A stretch of DNA of 64,000 bases from Rhodopseudomonas julia (lineage in GTDB: Bacteria; Pseudomonadota; Alphaproteobacteria; Rhizobiales; Afifellaceae): the NCBI RefSeq assembly GCF_030813515.1, contig NZ_JAUSUK010000001.1:558001-622000 (forward strand), read 5' to 3'. Positions within the stretch are counted from its first letter, which is position 1, and each line of letters starts with the position of its first letter. Both the position numbers and the translations under genes were made by a program. The notes beneath the pieces are model-generated. The model ran no database searches and was not told where the DNA came from. It saw nothing but the letters and a program-made list of their open reading frames with translations. This document shows positions 36,221 through 46,505 of this stretch, piece by piece.

Positions 36221-37435
36221 CTACGCGGCGTTTCTGAGGTTCATGAGGTCGACGGCGTGGCGCGCGATCATGAACTCCTCGTTCGTCGGGATGATGTAGA
36301 CCGGCAGTGAGCCGTCCGCGGCAATGGCCGTGTCGCCGCGTTCGTTTGCCTCCTCGTCGAGGGTGATGCCGAGAAAGCGGAGATAGGCGCACACGCGGCT
36401 GCGCACCGGGGCGGAATGCTCGCCGATGCCGGCGGTGAAGACGAGCGCGTCGAGCCCGCCCAACGCGCAGCTCAAACCACCGATCTCCTTGGCGACATGG
36501 TAGCAGAAGAGATCGACCGCCTCCTTTGCCTCCGGCCGGTCACTCTCCAGAAGCACCCGCATGTCGTTGGAAATGCCCGAGACGCCGAGAAGCCCGGATT
36601 CCTGATAAAGGAGATGTTCGAGCGCATCGGCGTCCATGCCCATCTCACGCATGAGATAAATCAGAATGCCGGGATCGAGGCTGCCGGAACGCGTCCCCAT
36701 CGGCACGCCTTCCAGAGCCGAAAAACCCATCGTCGTATCGATGCTGCGTCCGTCTTTGAGGCCGCAGAGGCTCGAACCGTTGCCGAGATGGGCGACCACC
36801 ACCCTGCCCTCGGCCACCTCAGGCACGGTTTCGCGCAGTCTTTGCGCGATGAACTCGTAGGAGAGGCCGTGAAAGCCGTAGCGCTGCACGCCCTTCTCGC
36901 TCAATTGACGCGGCAGGCCGTAAGTCTTCGCGACAAACGGCTGCGAATGGTGGAAGGCCGTGTCGAAGCAGGCGATTTGCGGCAGGCCATCGAAGCTCTC
37001 GGCCAGCACCCGGATCGCCGAAACGTTCTGCGGCTGATGCAAGGGCGCAAGCGGGATGAGGGATTCCAACTCATCGAGCACGCGGTTGGTCACGCGGACC
37101 GGATGATGGAAACCGGCACCGCCGTGGACGACACGATGCCCGGCTGCGAGCAGCGGCAGATCCGGCAGGCGGGCACGGATCCAGGCGATGAGATCGCGCA
37201 ACAGAGGCGCGACGCCGCCCGTATCACGGGCCGCCCAGGATTCGCGGGCAAGCGAAACGCCATCGACATCCTTGACGGAGAACTCCGCCGCGGTGCCGAT
37301 GCCGGTCACCTGGCCGGAGAAAAGGGGAGAAATGTCTTTCCCGGCATCTGCGACCTGAAAGACGGTGAACTTGATGCTGGAGGAGCCGCTGTTGAGAACC
37401 AGCAGCGCTCCATCGTGCGACAAGCGTGGGTCCAT
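36221..37435 (-). CDS. ackA: Acetate kinase
   Basis: A 404-residue ASKHA-fold kinase interconverting acetyl phosphate + ADP and acetate + ATP. Landmarks are LVLNSGSSSIKFTVF, GHRVVHGG, the phosphate loop VVAHLGNGSSLCGLKDGRSIDTTMGFSALEGVPMGTRSG, and VFTAGIGEHS. About 10 residues precede the usual N-terminus. It lies 70 bases after pta and ends the ato-pta-ackA gene string with a strong terminator. It may act here in the direction of acetate activation or of ATP recovery. Confidence 0.94.
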   Translation of the reverse strand: MDPRLSHDGALLVLNSGSSSIKFTVFQVADAGKDISPLFSGQVTGIGTAAEFSVKDVDGVSLARESWAARDTGGVAPLLRDLIAWIRARLPDLPLLAAGHRVVHGGAGFHHPVRVTNRVLDELESLIPLAPLHQPQNVSAIRVLAESFDGLPQIACFDTAFHHSQPFVAKTYGLPRQLSEKGVQRYGFHGLSYEFIAQRLRETVPEVAEGRVVVAHLGNGSSLCGLKDGRSIDTTMGFSALEGVPMGTRSGSLDPGILIYLMREMGMDADALEHLLYQESGLLGVSGISNDMRVLLESDRPEAKEAVDLFCYHVAKEIGGLSCALGGLDALVFTAGIGEHSAPVRSRVCAYLRFLGITLDEEANERGDTAIAADGSLPVYIIPTNEEFMIARHAVDLMNLRNAA

Positions 37436-37505
37436 GTGGAAGATCCTTGGCGATTAATGAGGGTCGATGGCGTGGGGGGCACACGCGAGAGGTCGGCGGC
37501 GCAAA

Positions 37506-38450
37506 TCAGGCGCGGGCCGCCGTCTGGTTGGCAAGAAGGGCCGCCAGGGCGCAGGAGGAGATGCGCGATTCCAGGCTGTCGGCGCGGCTCGTCAAAATGA
37601 CCGGGACTGAGGTGCCGAGAACGATGCCCGCAACCTCCGCCCGGCCGAGGAAGGTGAGTTCCTTGACGAGCATGTTGCCGGCCGCGAGATCCGGGACGAG
37701 GAGGATATCAGGGCGTCCGGCGACTTCTGAGACGATGCCCTTGGTGCGTGCCGCATCGGCGGAGATGGCGTTGTCGAAGGCGAGCGGCCCGTCGATGATG
37801 CCGCCGCGGATCTGCCCGCGATCGGCCATCTTGCACAAAGCCGCCGCATCGACGGTGGAGGGAATCTTGGGGTTCACCGTCTCCACGGCGGAGAGCACGG
37901 CAAGGCGCGGGATCTCGATGCCGAGCGCACGGGCGAGATCGATGGCGTTTTGCGCAATGTGCAGCTTGTCTTCGAGCGCCGGTGCGATGTTGACCACGGC
38001 ATCGGTGATCATCAGAGATTTCGGATAGGTCGGGGCGCGCATCATGAAGACGTGGCTGATGCGCTTTGCGGTGCGCAGCCCAACATCGCGCTTGACGACA
38101 GCGCCCATCAGCTCATCGGAATGGAGCGCGCCTTTCATCACGGCGCCAACCTCGCCCAGATGGGCAAGCTCGATACCCTTGGCGGCGGCGGCCTTGGCAT
38201 TGGCCGCATCGACGATGCGCAGGCCGGCGATATCGATCTCATGGGTGAGCGCGAGCTTTTGGATCATCTCGCTCGGGCCGACCAGCACGGGGTCGATCAG
38301 ACCTTCGCTTGCGCCGTCGGTGGCACTGCGCAAGGAGGTTTCGTCGCACGGAAAGATGACGGAGGTCGGCAGCGGCGGCAGATGCGCGCACAGCTCTTTC
38401 AGATGGGCAAGCTGCGAGCCCGCTTCGGAAATCTGCGAAAACACGGTCAT
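37506..38450 (-). CDS. pta: Phosphate acetyl/butyryltransferase
   Basis: A 314-residue PTA/PTB-domain enzyme, the short form without the DRTGG and CobQ-like N-domains of long Pta. It transfers an acyl group between CoA and phosphate. Visible patterns are PVLVGPSEMI, the segment GALHSDELMGAV, SHVFMM and PDILLVPDLAAGNMLVKELTFLG near the C-terminus. Pairing with ackA favours acetyl-CoA as substrate, but phosphate butyryltransferase activity is possible in this short-chain fatty acid operon. A hairpin lies between atoB and this gene. Confidence 0.88.
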   Translation of the reverse strand: MTVFSQISEAGSQLAHLKELCAHLPPLPTSVIFPCDETSLRSATDGASEGLIDPVLVGPSEMIQKLALTHEIDIAGLRIVDAANAKAAAAKGIELAHLGEVGAVMKGALHSDELMGAVVKRDVGLRTAKRISHVFMMRAPTYPKSLMITDAVVNIAPALEDKLHIAQNAIDLARALGIEIPRLAVLSAVETVNPKIPSTVDAAALCKMADRGQIRGGIIDGPLAFDNAISADAARTKGIVSEVAGRPDILLVPDLAAGNMLVKELTFLGRAEVAGIVLGTSVPVILTSRADSLESRISSCALAALLANQTAARA

Positions 38451-38493
38451 TGGGGGATGATCCTGCGTCTAAAATGAAAAGAAGATCCCCGCG

Positions 38494-38529
38494 CGCCCCC
38501 CGCCCGGAAGTGTGGACGGGCGGGAGGCG
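38494..38529 (-). terminator. Hairpin between atoB and pta
   Basis: Arms 38517-38529 and 38494-38506 form 13 pairs, with one G-U on the minus strand, around a 10-base loop. About ten bases later the minus strand reads TCTTCTTTTC. It may partly uncouple pta-ackA from the ato genes. Confidence 0.5.
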
Positions 38530-38602
38530 TGGCTCCGACCTGATCGTGATTGGGAGTGAGCGGTCAGGCTGGAGAGGGGGAGCGAGAGCTCAGACTGAAA
38601 GG

Positions 38603-39784
<1,182 letters not shown>

Positions 39785-39918
39785 TTTAATCTCCTAATTG
39801 AACTTGAGCGTTGCGCGAATTCGGGAGGGAGCGCCGATGAGACATTCGGGCGATCGCCGTCTTCGCGAGGGATCTGGGGGCCGGCCGTACCGGGATGGGC
39901 GCGGCCGGCAGGCTGGGA

Positions 39919-41355
39919 TCACGGATTGGCCGCAGGAGCCAGGACCCACAGGAGGAACATCACGAGCGGGAAGGCAAAGATCAGCTGGGTGAAGCAGAAG
40001 CCGACCAGATCCTTGGCGCGGAGCCCGAGGACACCCAGAAGAGGCAGCATCCAGAAGGGGTTGATGAGGTTCGGCAGAGCTTCGGCCGCGTTATAGACCT
40101 CGATCGCCCAGCCCATATGGGCGTTCAGATCGGCCGCCGTCTGCAACACATAAGGCGCTTCGATGATCCACTTGCCGCCGCCCGAGGGGACGAGGAAGCC
40201 GAGGATCGAGGAATAGACGCCGATCACCACGGGGAAGATGCTGGTGTTGGCGATCGAGACGAAGAGATGCGAGATGTGGTGCGAGATGGTGACGCCGTCG
40301 GAGCCCGGAACCTGGGTGAGCAGGGCGGCGATCGCCGCATAGAACGGGAACTGGATGATGACGCCGGCCGTCGTCGGCACGGCCTTCGTGACGGCGGTCA
40401 GGAAGCTGCGGATGTTGCCATGCAGCAGGAGGCCGATCATCAGGAAGAAGAAGTTGTAGTTGTTGAGGTTGGAGATCGTCGCCAGCACGCCCTTGGTGCT
40501 GAATTCGACATAGGCATAGCCAGCTGCGAGGAGCACCACGAGCGCCGGCAGGATGAAGTTGAACTCCAGCCACTCACCCGGGCGCGCCTGCTTCTGCTCC
40601 TTGGTGTTGGCTTCCGTCACGTCGCAACCCATGTCCTCCGCCGTCTTGATCTGCGCGCCCTGCGGAGCGGAGAAATAGGCGATGGTGATGGCCATGGCGG
40701 CGATGATCAGAAGCATGACGATCGACTGCCAGAGAAAGATCGTCTGGCTGAGCGGGATGACACCGCTGATGTCGGAAATCGACTTCGGCAGGGAGGCCGG
40801 GTTCGCCTGCAGCATGGCCGCCGACGACGACAGGCCGAGCGCCCAGGTGGCACCGAGACCGAGATAGGCAGCGGCACCCGCTGCACGATAATCCACTTTG
40901 ATGTCGGTGCGGCGCGCGATCGCGCGCACGAGGAGGCCGCCCAGAACCAGGCTCAGCGCCCAGTTGAGGTAGGATGCCGACATGGTGATGAAGGCGACCC
41001 AGGCGACCGCTCCGCGGCTTGAAGTCGGCACCGAGGCAAGACGCGCGATGAGACGCGTGCACGGCCCGGAGGTCGCGACCACGTAACCGGTGATGGCGAC
41101 AAGGGCCATCTGCATGGTGAAGGGAATGAGCGTCCAGAAGCCCTTACCGAAAGCGTCGGCGATCTCGAGCGGCTGTGCGCCCGTGGCGAGATTGGCGACA
41201 ACGACGACGACAAGAGCCAGCGCCACGAAGACGAAGGCGTCCGGGAACCACTTCTCCGAAATGGCGGTGAAGCGGTAGGCGAGACGAGCAAGGCCACGGC
41301 CGCCGGGCGCGTCGCCTTCTACGGGCGCCGGAGCGCTGGCGTAGGTGCTTGACAT
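39919..41355 (-). CDS. atoE: Short-chain fatty acid transporter, AtoE family
   Basis: A 478-residue membrane protein with about 12 hydrophobic segments. The N-terminus reads RGLARLAYRFTAISEKWFPDAFVF, as in AtoE, the short-chain fatty acid permease. The central segments include HISHLFVSIANTSIFPVVIGVYSSILGF and PSGGGKWIIEAPYV. It probably imports acetoacetate, butyrate or related acids. A small hairpin (CCGCTCC-AGA-GGAGCGG, 41414-41430) lies between atoA and this gene. Confidence 0.9.
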   Translation of the reverse strand: MSSTYASAPAPVEGDAPGGRGLARLAYRFTAISEKWFPDAFVFVALALVVVVVANLATGAQPLEIADAFGKGFWTLIPFTMQMALVAITGYVVATSGPCTRLIARLASVPTSSRGAVAWVAFITMSASYLNWALSLVLGGLLVRAIARRTDIKVDYRAAGAAAYLGLGATWALGLSSSAAMLQANPASLPKSISDISGVIPLSQTIFLWQSIVMLLIIAAMAITIAYFSAPQGAQIKTAEDMGCDVTEANTKEQKQARPGEWLEFNFILPALVVLLAAGYAYVEFSTKGVLATISNLNNYNFFFLMIGLLLHGNIRSFLTAVTKAVPTTAGVIIQFPFYAAIAALLTQVPGSDGVTISHHISHLFVSIANTSIFPVVIGVYSSILGFLVPSGGGKWIIEAPYVLQTAADLNAHMGWAIEVYNAAEALPNLINPFWMLPLLGVLGLRAKDLVGFCFTQLIFAFPLVMFLLWVLAPAANP

Positions 41356-41491
41356 GAACTTTCCTCTCTGAGGATTGGAGGCCCTGCCCGTCCCCGCGCG
41401 CGGCCGCTCTCAGCCGCTCCAGAGGAGCGGTTGCAAAGGGGTTGGACGCGAGGAAGGGAGGCCGGTCGAGGGTAAGGGCGTGAGGCGGCCG

Positions 41492-42148
41492 TCAGGCGGC
41501 GAGCGCCATCTCTTTGAGATCGTCAGGCACGAGCAGCTCGGCCTCGGTGGCAGCCTTGACCTCGTCAAGGGAGACACCAGGAGCGAGTTCCTTGAGCACC
41601 AGACCGGCATCGCTCGGCTCGATGACCGCCATTTCCGTGACGATGAGATCGACCCGACGCACCGAGGTCAGCGGCAGATTGCACTTCTTGATGATCTTCG
41701 GCGAACCTTTGGCGGTATGGGTCATGGCCACGATCACCTTCTTGGCGCCGGTCACGAGATCCATCGCACCGCCCATTCCGGGGACCATCTTGCCGGGCAC
41801 CATCCAGTTGGCGAGCTGACCACCCTCGTCGACCTGAAGGCCGCCGAGCACCGTGACGTCGAGATGTCCGCCGCGGATGAAGCCGAAGGAGGCGACGCTG
41901 TCGAAGGCCGCAGCACCGGGGATGAAGCTCGCCGGAGTGCCGCCGGCATCCGTCAGATCCTCAAAGGCAGCCGCCTTCTCCGGCAGGGCCTGCATGCCGA
42001 TCAGACCGTTCTCGGACTGGAAGAAGACGCGCACGCCCTCCGGCAGATAATTCGTGACCAAGGTCGGCAAACCGATGCCGAGATTGACGAGATCGCCGTC
42101 GACCATTTCCTGAGCGACACGTTTGGCGATGAGCGTTTTGGCTTCCAT
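41492..42148 (-). CDS. atoA: Acetoacetyl/short-chain CoA-transferase subunit B
   Basis: A 218-residue beta subunit of a family I CoA-transferase. The catalytic glutamate lies in FFQSENGLIGM (about residue 57-65 region), followed by LGGLQVDEGGQLANWMVPGKMVPGMGGAMDLV. It swaps CoA between acetyl-CoA and acetoacetate or other short acids. Its ATG directly follows the atoD stop (42149/42148), so the two subunits are co-translated. Confidence 0.93.
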   Translation of the reverse strand: MEAKTLIAKRVAQEMVDGDLVNLGIGLPTLVTNYLPEGVRVFFQSENGLIGMQALPEKAAAFEDLTDAGGTPASFIPGAAAFDSVASFGFIRGGHLDVTVLGGLQVDEGGQLANWMVPGKMVPGMGGAMDLVTGAKKVIVAMTHTAKGSPKIIKKCNLPLTSVRRVDLIVTEMAVIEPSDAGLVLKELAPGVSLDEVKAATEAELLVPDDLKEMALAA

Positions 42149-42802
42149 TTATGCCTCCCAGGAAACGAGGTGATCGACGAGGACACCGACGGTTTCGACG
42201 TGGTCGGGGGGGATCATGCCCACCGGCACGACCTCACTCGCCTCGGCAATGACGGTCTCGCCCGCGAGTGCCATCGACGGATTGAAGTTCCGCGAGGTCA
42301 AAAGGTACTGAAGGTTGCCGAACATGTCGGAGCGCAGAGCGTGGATGAGGGCGAAATCGGCCTTCAGAGGCGTTTCGACCAGATAATCCTCACCTTCGAT
42401 CTCGACCGTCTGCTTGCCCTCTGCGACGACCGTGCCCACACCCGTCGCCGTCAAGACGCCGCCGAGACCCGTGCCGCCGGCGCGGATACGCTCCGCGAGC
42501 GTGCCCTGCGGGACCAATTCAACTTCTATTTCGTTGGCGATCATCCGCTTTTGCGTTTCGGGGTTGAGCCCGATGTGAGAGGCGATCAAACGCTTCACCG
42601 CGCCGGCATCGATCAATTTGCCGATCCCGATCCCCGGGCGTGCCGTGTCGTTGGCGATGATCGTGAGATCCTTCTTGCCCTGACGGACCAGTTCATCGAT
42701 CAGTCGATGCGGAGACCCGCCACCCATGAAACCGCCGATCATCACCGACGACCCGTCATCAATACTTTCGACAGCACATGAACAACTGCATAGCTTTGAC
42801 AT
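42149..42802 (-). CDS. atoD: Acetoacetyl/short-chain CoA-transferase subunit A
   Basis: A 217-residue alpha subunit of the CoA-transferase. The family pattern [17 protein letters not shown] and [14 protein letters not shown], with the oxyanion-hole GGxxGxG-type loop, is visible. GGGAG lies six bases before the ATG. It is the first gene of the minus-strand ato operon, and a sigma-54 promoter lies about 60 bases upstream. Order D-A-E-B matches the E. coli ato operon. Confidence 0.93.
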   Translation of the reverse strand: MSKLCSCSCAVESIDDGSSVMIGGFMGGGSPHRLIDELVRQGKKDLTIIANDTARPGIGIGKLIDAGAVKRLIASHIGLNPETQKRMIANEIEVELVPQGTLAERIRAGGTGLGGVLTATGVGTVVAEGKQTVEIEGEDYLVETPLKADFALIHALRSDMFGNLQYLLTSRNFNPSMALAGETVIAEASEVVPVGMIPPDHVETVGVLVDHLVSWEA

Positions 42803-42860
42803 TTATTCTCCCTCATCTACGTCGTTTCCCATCGGCGCGATGGCTTGCGGGAGTTGTAAT

Positions 42861-42875
42861 GCACAGACCGTGCCA
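42861..42875 (-). promoter_or_regulatory. Sigma-54 (-24/-12) promoter for atoD
   Basis: The minus strand reads TGGCACG-GTCT-GTGC (42875 to 42861). This matches TGGCACG-N4-TTGC at all but one base and keeps the essential GG-N10-GC. The next gene downstream is atoD, 59 bases away, and the sigma-54 activator AtoC is encoded divergently. Confidence 0.8.
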
Positions 42876-42952
42876 GTTCTTATGAACCCTTATTTATCGC
42901 GGACTTAAGCATAACTCTGCGACAAAATAGCACTCTCAAGCTTGTGCAGGTA

Positions 42953-42969
42953 TTTGCGCAATGCGCAAA
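42953..42969. promoter_or_regulatory. Candidate AtoC enhancer site
   Basis: TTTGCGCA-A-TGCGCAAA is a perfect 17-bp palindrome located 78 bp upstream of the sigma-54 promoter, within normal enhancer distance. A related half-site TTGTGCA lies next to it at 42942-42948. Assignment to AtoC rests on position; the sequence is not identical to the E. coli AtoC site. Confidence 0.55.
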
Positions 42970-43082
42970 ATTTTTCACATGGACTTTACTTTTCACCGCG
43001 CAGATAAATCCGGCGTCACAAGAGCTTTTCCGTACACAGCGCGGAGAGCTTTCGCCTCTCACGAGGGTCGAAGGCGCCAATC

Positions 43083-45014
43083 ATGTTCGAGTCGGGGATT
43101 CACAACAGAAAGCCGCCTGAGGCGGGCAGCGGCACTCGCCAGCACGACCTCACGGAGCGTCCGATGGGGCTGAGATGGCTGAGCCGGCGGGTTCTGCCGG
43201 AAAAGATGCGTCAGCGGCTGATGCTGACATCCTTCATCATGGTCGTGCTGCCGATCGTCATCCTCGGCGTCATCCTGCAATACGAGGGCCGCGAAGCGCT
43301 TCTGCAGGAAAAGCAGGACAAGCTGTTCTCATTGGCGCGCATCCTCGATGCGGAACTCGGGACGGGCTTCGATGCCCTTCTCGCCGATCTGCCGTCCGGC
43401 TGGCAGGACCGCCAGGCCGCTATCCAGCATCTCAATGCCAGGCTCGCCCCCATCACGGACAAGATCGCTGCGTCAGACCCCGGCGTCGGCGTCGGCTATT
43501 ACTCGCGCCGGCTCGACGCCATCATCACGTACGGGCCGAGCGCCAGCTACGGGCACACGGTCGGCAAGGCGATCGCTCCCGACCATCCCGGCCGTTCGGT
43601 GATGCGCGCGGGCCAGCCCGATGTGGAGTTCGGCTCGCTCGTGCGCGGCTCGGTGATGAACGCGATGTGGCCGATTCGCCGCAACGGGAACGTCATCGGC
43701 TATATCTGGGCCAACGAATTCACCGACGCGATCGAGCGCCAGGAACAGACGGTCGATCGCACCGTTCTCGCCATCACCCTCGGCGGTATCCTGGTCGCCG
43801 GCATCGTCATTCATTTGATGTCGAAGCGGCTGTCGCACGAAGTCGACATGATCGTCGGCGGGCTCGCACGCCTCAAGGATGATCTCAGACAGCCGATCGC
43901 GCCCTTGCGCGGCGAGCTCGGCGAGATCGTCGATGCCGTCAACAACATGGCGATGGCACTTCTCGACGCGCGCACGCTCACGGAAAACATTCTCACCAGC
44001 ATCGCCGACGGGGTCGTGGCGGTCGACGTCGACGGCCGGATCACCGCCTTCAACCCCGCCGCAGAACAGATGTACGACGTGCCGGCAACGGAGGTCATCG
44101 GCCAGTCCTACCGATCGCTCTTTGCCGATCACATGCATGTGGCGAGCGCCCTTCTCGACACGCTCGATACCGGGCGCCCGCATATCGGAGTGACGCTCGA
44201 AATCCCCCGCAAGGATTCCGTCTGGCGCCTGACGGCCACGTCGAGTGTTCTGCACGACGCGGAGAACCGACGCATCGGCGCCGTGGTCGTGCTAAAGGAT
44301 GTGAGCGAACGCGATCGGCTCATGGTGCAGGTGATGCGCGCCGACCGTCTTGCCGCGCTCGGCGAGCTGACGGCCAGCATCGCGCACGAGATCCGCAACC
44401 CCCTCACCTCGATCCGCGGCTTCGTGCAATATCTCGCCGATTGCGACGATCCGGAGGAATGGCGGCGCTATTCGGCGATCATCATCCATGAGGTCGACGT
44501 CCTCAACGACACGATCGGCAAACTTCTGGCCTTCGGCCGCCTGAGACCCCCGAAGATCAGCAAGATCGACGTCGCCAATCTCATCGAAGACGTGAGCTTC
44601 CTCGCGAAGGGCCAGGGCAATGTGCAGATCGACCTCCAGTTCGAAAAGGATCTGCCGGACATCGAGGCCGATGCCGAAGCGCTGAAACAGGCTCTCCTCA
44701 ATCTCCTCATCAACGCACTGCAGGCGATCACCAATGACGGCAGCGTGGTCGTCACGGCGGCCCGCGAAGGCCCCGCCGACATCGTCATCGAAGTGCGCGA
44801 CGACGGCGTCGGCGTGGAGCCGCATCACGTCGGCAAAGTCTTCGACCCGTTCTTTTCCACCAAACCCAGTGGGACGGGACTCGGCCTCGCCATGGTCCAC
44901 CGCATCATCGATGCGCACCACGGCGTGATCAGCTTCGACAGTCGGCCAGGTCACGGGACCGTTGTTCGGATTCGCATTCCGATTGTCGCTCCGGTATCAG
45001 AAAAAACAGAATGA
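43083..45014 (+). CDS. atoS: AtoS-like sensor histidine kinase
   Basis: A 643-residue membrane kinase. Two membrane segments (about 46-66 and 226-246) flank a periplasmic sensor region. A HAMP linker (about 247-300), a PAS domain (about 300-410), the HisKA box ASIAHEIRNPLTSIRG with His435, and an ATPase domain with DDGVGVEPHHVGKVFDPFFSTKP and GTGLGLAMV follow. It would phosphorylate AtoC when acetoacetate or a related acid is sensed. ATG 43083 has AAGG upstream; ATG 43164 has GGAG and gives a shorter N-terminus and is equally plausible. Its stop overlaps the atoC start (ATGA). Confidence 0.9.
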   Translation: MFESGIHNRKPPEAGSGTRQHDLTERPMGLRWLSRRVLPEKMRQRLMLTSFIMVVLPIVILGVILQYEGREALLQEKQDKLFSLARILDAELGTGFDALLADLPSGWQDRQAAIQHLNARLAPITDKIAASDPGVGVGYYSRRLDAIITYGPSASYGHTVGKAIAPDHPGRSVMRAGQPDVEFGSLVRGSVMNAMWPIRRNGNVIGYIWANEFTDAIERQEQTVDRTVLAITLGGILVAGIVIHLMSKRLSHEVDMIVGGLARLKDDLRQPIAPLRGELGEIVDAVNNMAMALLDARTLTENILTSIADGVVAVDVDGRITAFNPAAEQMYDVPATEVIGQSYRSLFADHMHVASALLDTLDTGRPHIGVTLEIPRKDSVWRLTATSSVLHDAENRRIGAVVVLKDVSERDRLMVQVMRADRLAALGELTASIAHEIRNPLTSIRGFVQYLADCDDPEEWRRYSAIIIHEVDVLNDTIGKLLAFGRLRPPKISKIDVANLIEDVSFLAKGQGNVQIDLQFEKDLPDIEADAEALKQALLNLLINALQAITNDGSVVVTAAREGPADIVIEVRDDGVGVEPHHVGKVFDPFFSTKPSGTGLGLAMVHRIIDAHHGVISFDSRPGHGTVVRIRIPIVAPVSEKTE

Positions 45015-46417
45015 CCAATTCCACACCCGTCGCCCTCGTCGTCGACGACGACCAGGCCATCTGCCACATGCTCAAGGCGGTCCTCCAGAAGGAGGGCCTC
45101 GAGGTCGTCGTGGCCAAAGACGGGCTGGAGGGCGTGGAGACCTTCCGGCGCCAACATGCGGATGTGGTGCTGCTCGACATCCGCATGCCGCGAATGAACG
45201 GTCTCGATGCGCTGAAAGCCATCGTCGAGATCGACCGCACCGCGCAGATCGTGCTGATGACGGCCTTCGCCGAGATCGGCACCGCCGTGCAGGCAATGAA
45301 GGACGGCGCCTTCGATTATGTCCTGAAACCCTTCGATCTCGACGAGATTCGCATGCTGGTGCGCCGGATCCTGGAGATCCGGGCGATGCGCCGCGACATC
45401 GCCTCGCTGCGCCGCGAATTGTCGGAGCGCTACGGCGCGGAAGGCATTTTGACCAACAATCCGCGCATGATCGAGCAGCGGCAGACGATCGCCAAGGTGG
45501 CGCGCAGCAATGCGACCGTGCTCATCCAGGGCGAAAGCGGCACCGGCAAGGAGCTCGTCGCCGCCGCCATCCATTACGGCAGCGCCCGCGCCGCGCATCC
45601 CTTCGTCAAGGTGAATTGCGCCGCGATCCCGGAAGGGCTGCACGAAAGCGAATTCTTCGGCCACGAGAAGGGCTCCTTTACGGGCGCCGCCAGCCGGCAT
45701 CGCGGCCGCTTCGAGCAGGCCGAACACGGCACGCTCTTCCTCGATGAGATCGGCGAGATTTCTCCTGGACTGCAGGCGAAGCTGTTGCGGGTTCTGCAGG
45801 AGCACGAATTCGAGCGCGTCGGCGGCGGCACGCCGATCAAGGCCGATGTGCGCATCGTGGCGGCCACCAACCGCAACCTTCAGGAGATGGTGCGGGATGG
45901 AACGTTCAGGCAGGACCTCTATTTCCGCCTCAACGTCGTCACGCTCGAGACCATCCCGCTGCGCGACCGCCCGGAGGATGTGCGGCTCCTCTCAGAGCAT
46001 TTTCTGGAGCGCTTCTGCGCGGAAAACAACTTTGTCATCCGCGGCTTCGACACCTCGGCTATGGACTGCCTGCTCGCTTGGCCGTGGCCCGGCAATGTGC
46101 GCGAGCTCGCCAATGCCATCGAACATGCCGTCGTGATGTGCACGACCAATGTCATCACGGTTGAAGACCTCCCCGCCTCCATCACCGGAGCGAGCGAGGG
46201 GCTTGCCGACACCGGCAACCTCGATGCGACGATGCGCAAGGGCTCTCTGCGCGAGCTCGTCAACGAGTTCGAAAGCCAGGTCATCCGCAATGCGCTGACG
46301 CGCAACTCGGGCAACCGCAGCCATACCGCCGTCGAGCTCGGCATCAGCCGGCGCACGCTCCTCTACAAGCTGCAGGAATACGGCCTCGCTTCGGTTTCGG
46401 GAGACGCCGAAGGCTGA
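45011..46417 (+). CDS. atoC: AtoC-like sigma-54-dependent response regulator
   Basis: A 468-residue NtrC-family activator. The receiver domain has phospho-acceptor Asp56 in LLDIRMP and the Lys in YVLKPF. The AAA+ domain has Walker A GESGTGKE (174-181), a sigma-54 contact loop reading GSFTGA (221-226) where GAFTGA is usual, and Walker [10 protein letters not shown]. The Fis-type helix-turn-helix at the end is [17 protein letters not shown]. It overlaps atoS by four bases. The divergent sigma-54 promoter shows that its target is atoDAEB. Confidence 0.92.
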   Translation: MTNSTPVALVVDDDQAICHMLKAVLQKEGLEVVVAKDGLEGVETFRRQHADVVLLDIRMPRMNGLDALKAIVEIDRTAQIVLMTAFAEIGTAVQAMKDGAFDYVLKPFDLDEIRMLVRRILEIRAMRRDIASLRRELSERYGAEGILTNNPRMIEQRQTIAKVARSNATVLIQGESGTGKELVAAAIHYGSARAAHPFVKVNCAAIPEGLHESEFFGHEKGSFTGAASRHRGRFEQAEHGTLFLDEIGEISPGLQAKLLRVLQEHEFERVGGGTPIKADVRIVAATNRNLQEMVRDGTFRQDLYFRLNVVTLETIPLRDRPEDVRLLSEHFLERFCAENNFVIRGFDTSAMDCLLAWPWPGNVRELANAIEHAVVMCTTNVITVEDLPASITGASEGLADTGNLDATMRKGSLRELVNEFESQVIRNALTRNSGNRSHTAVELGISRRTLLYKLQEYGLASVSGDAEG

Positions 46418-46505
46418 GGCCATCGCCGCCTCGAGCCGGCGTCTGCGGCACCTCTCGATCGTCTCTTTGAGAGCATTTCGTGCACTCTTTGAACGCCATC
46501 CCCGC

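Noticed and set aside
36106-36237. Possible 43-residue basic protein before ackA
   Set aside because: The stretch contains the intrinsic terminator of ackA and overlaps its end; the peptide is low-complexity Arg/Pro.
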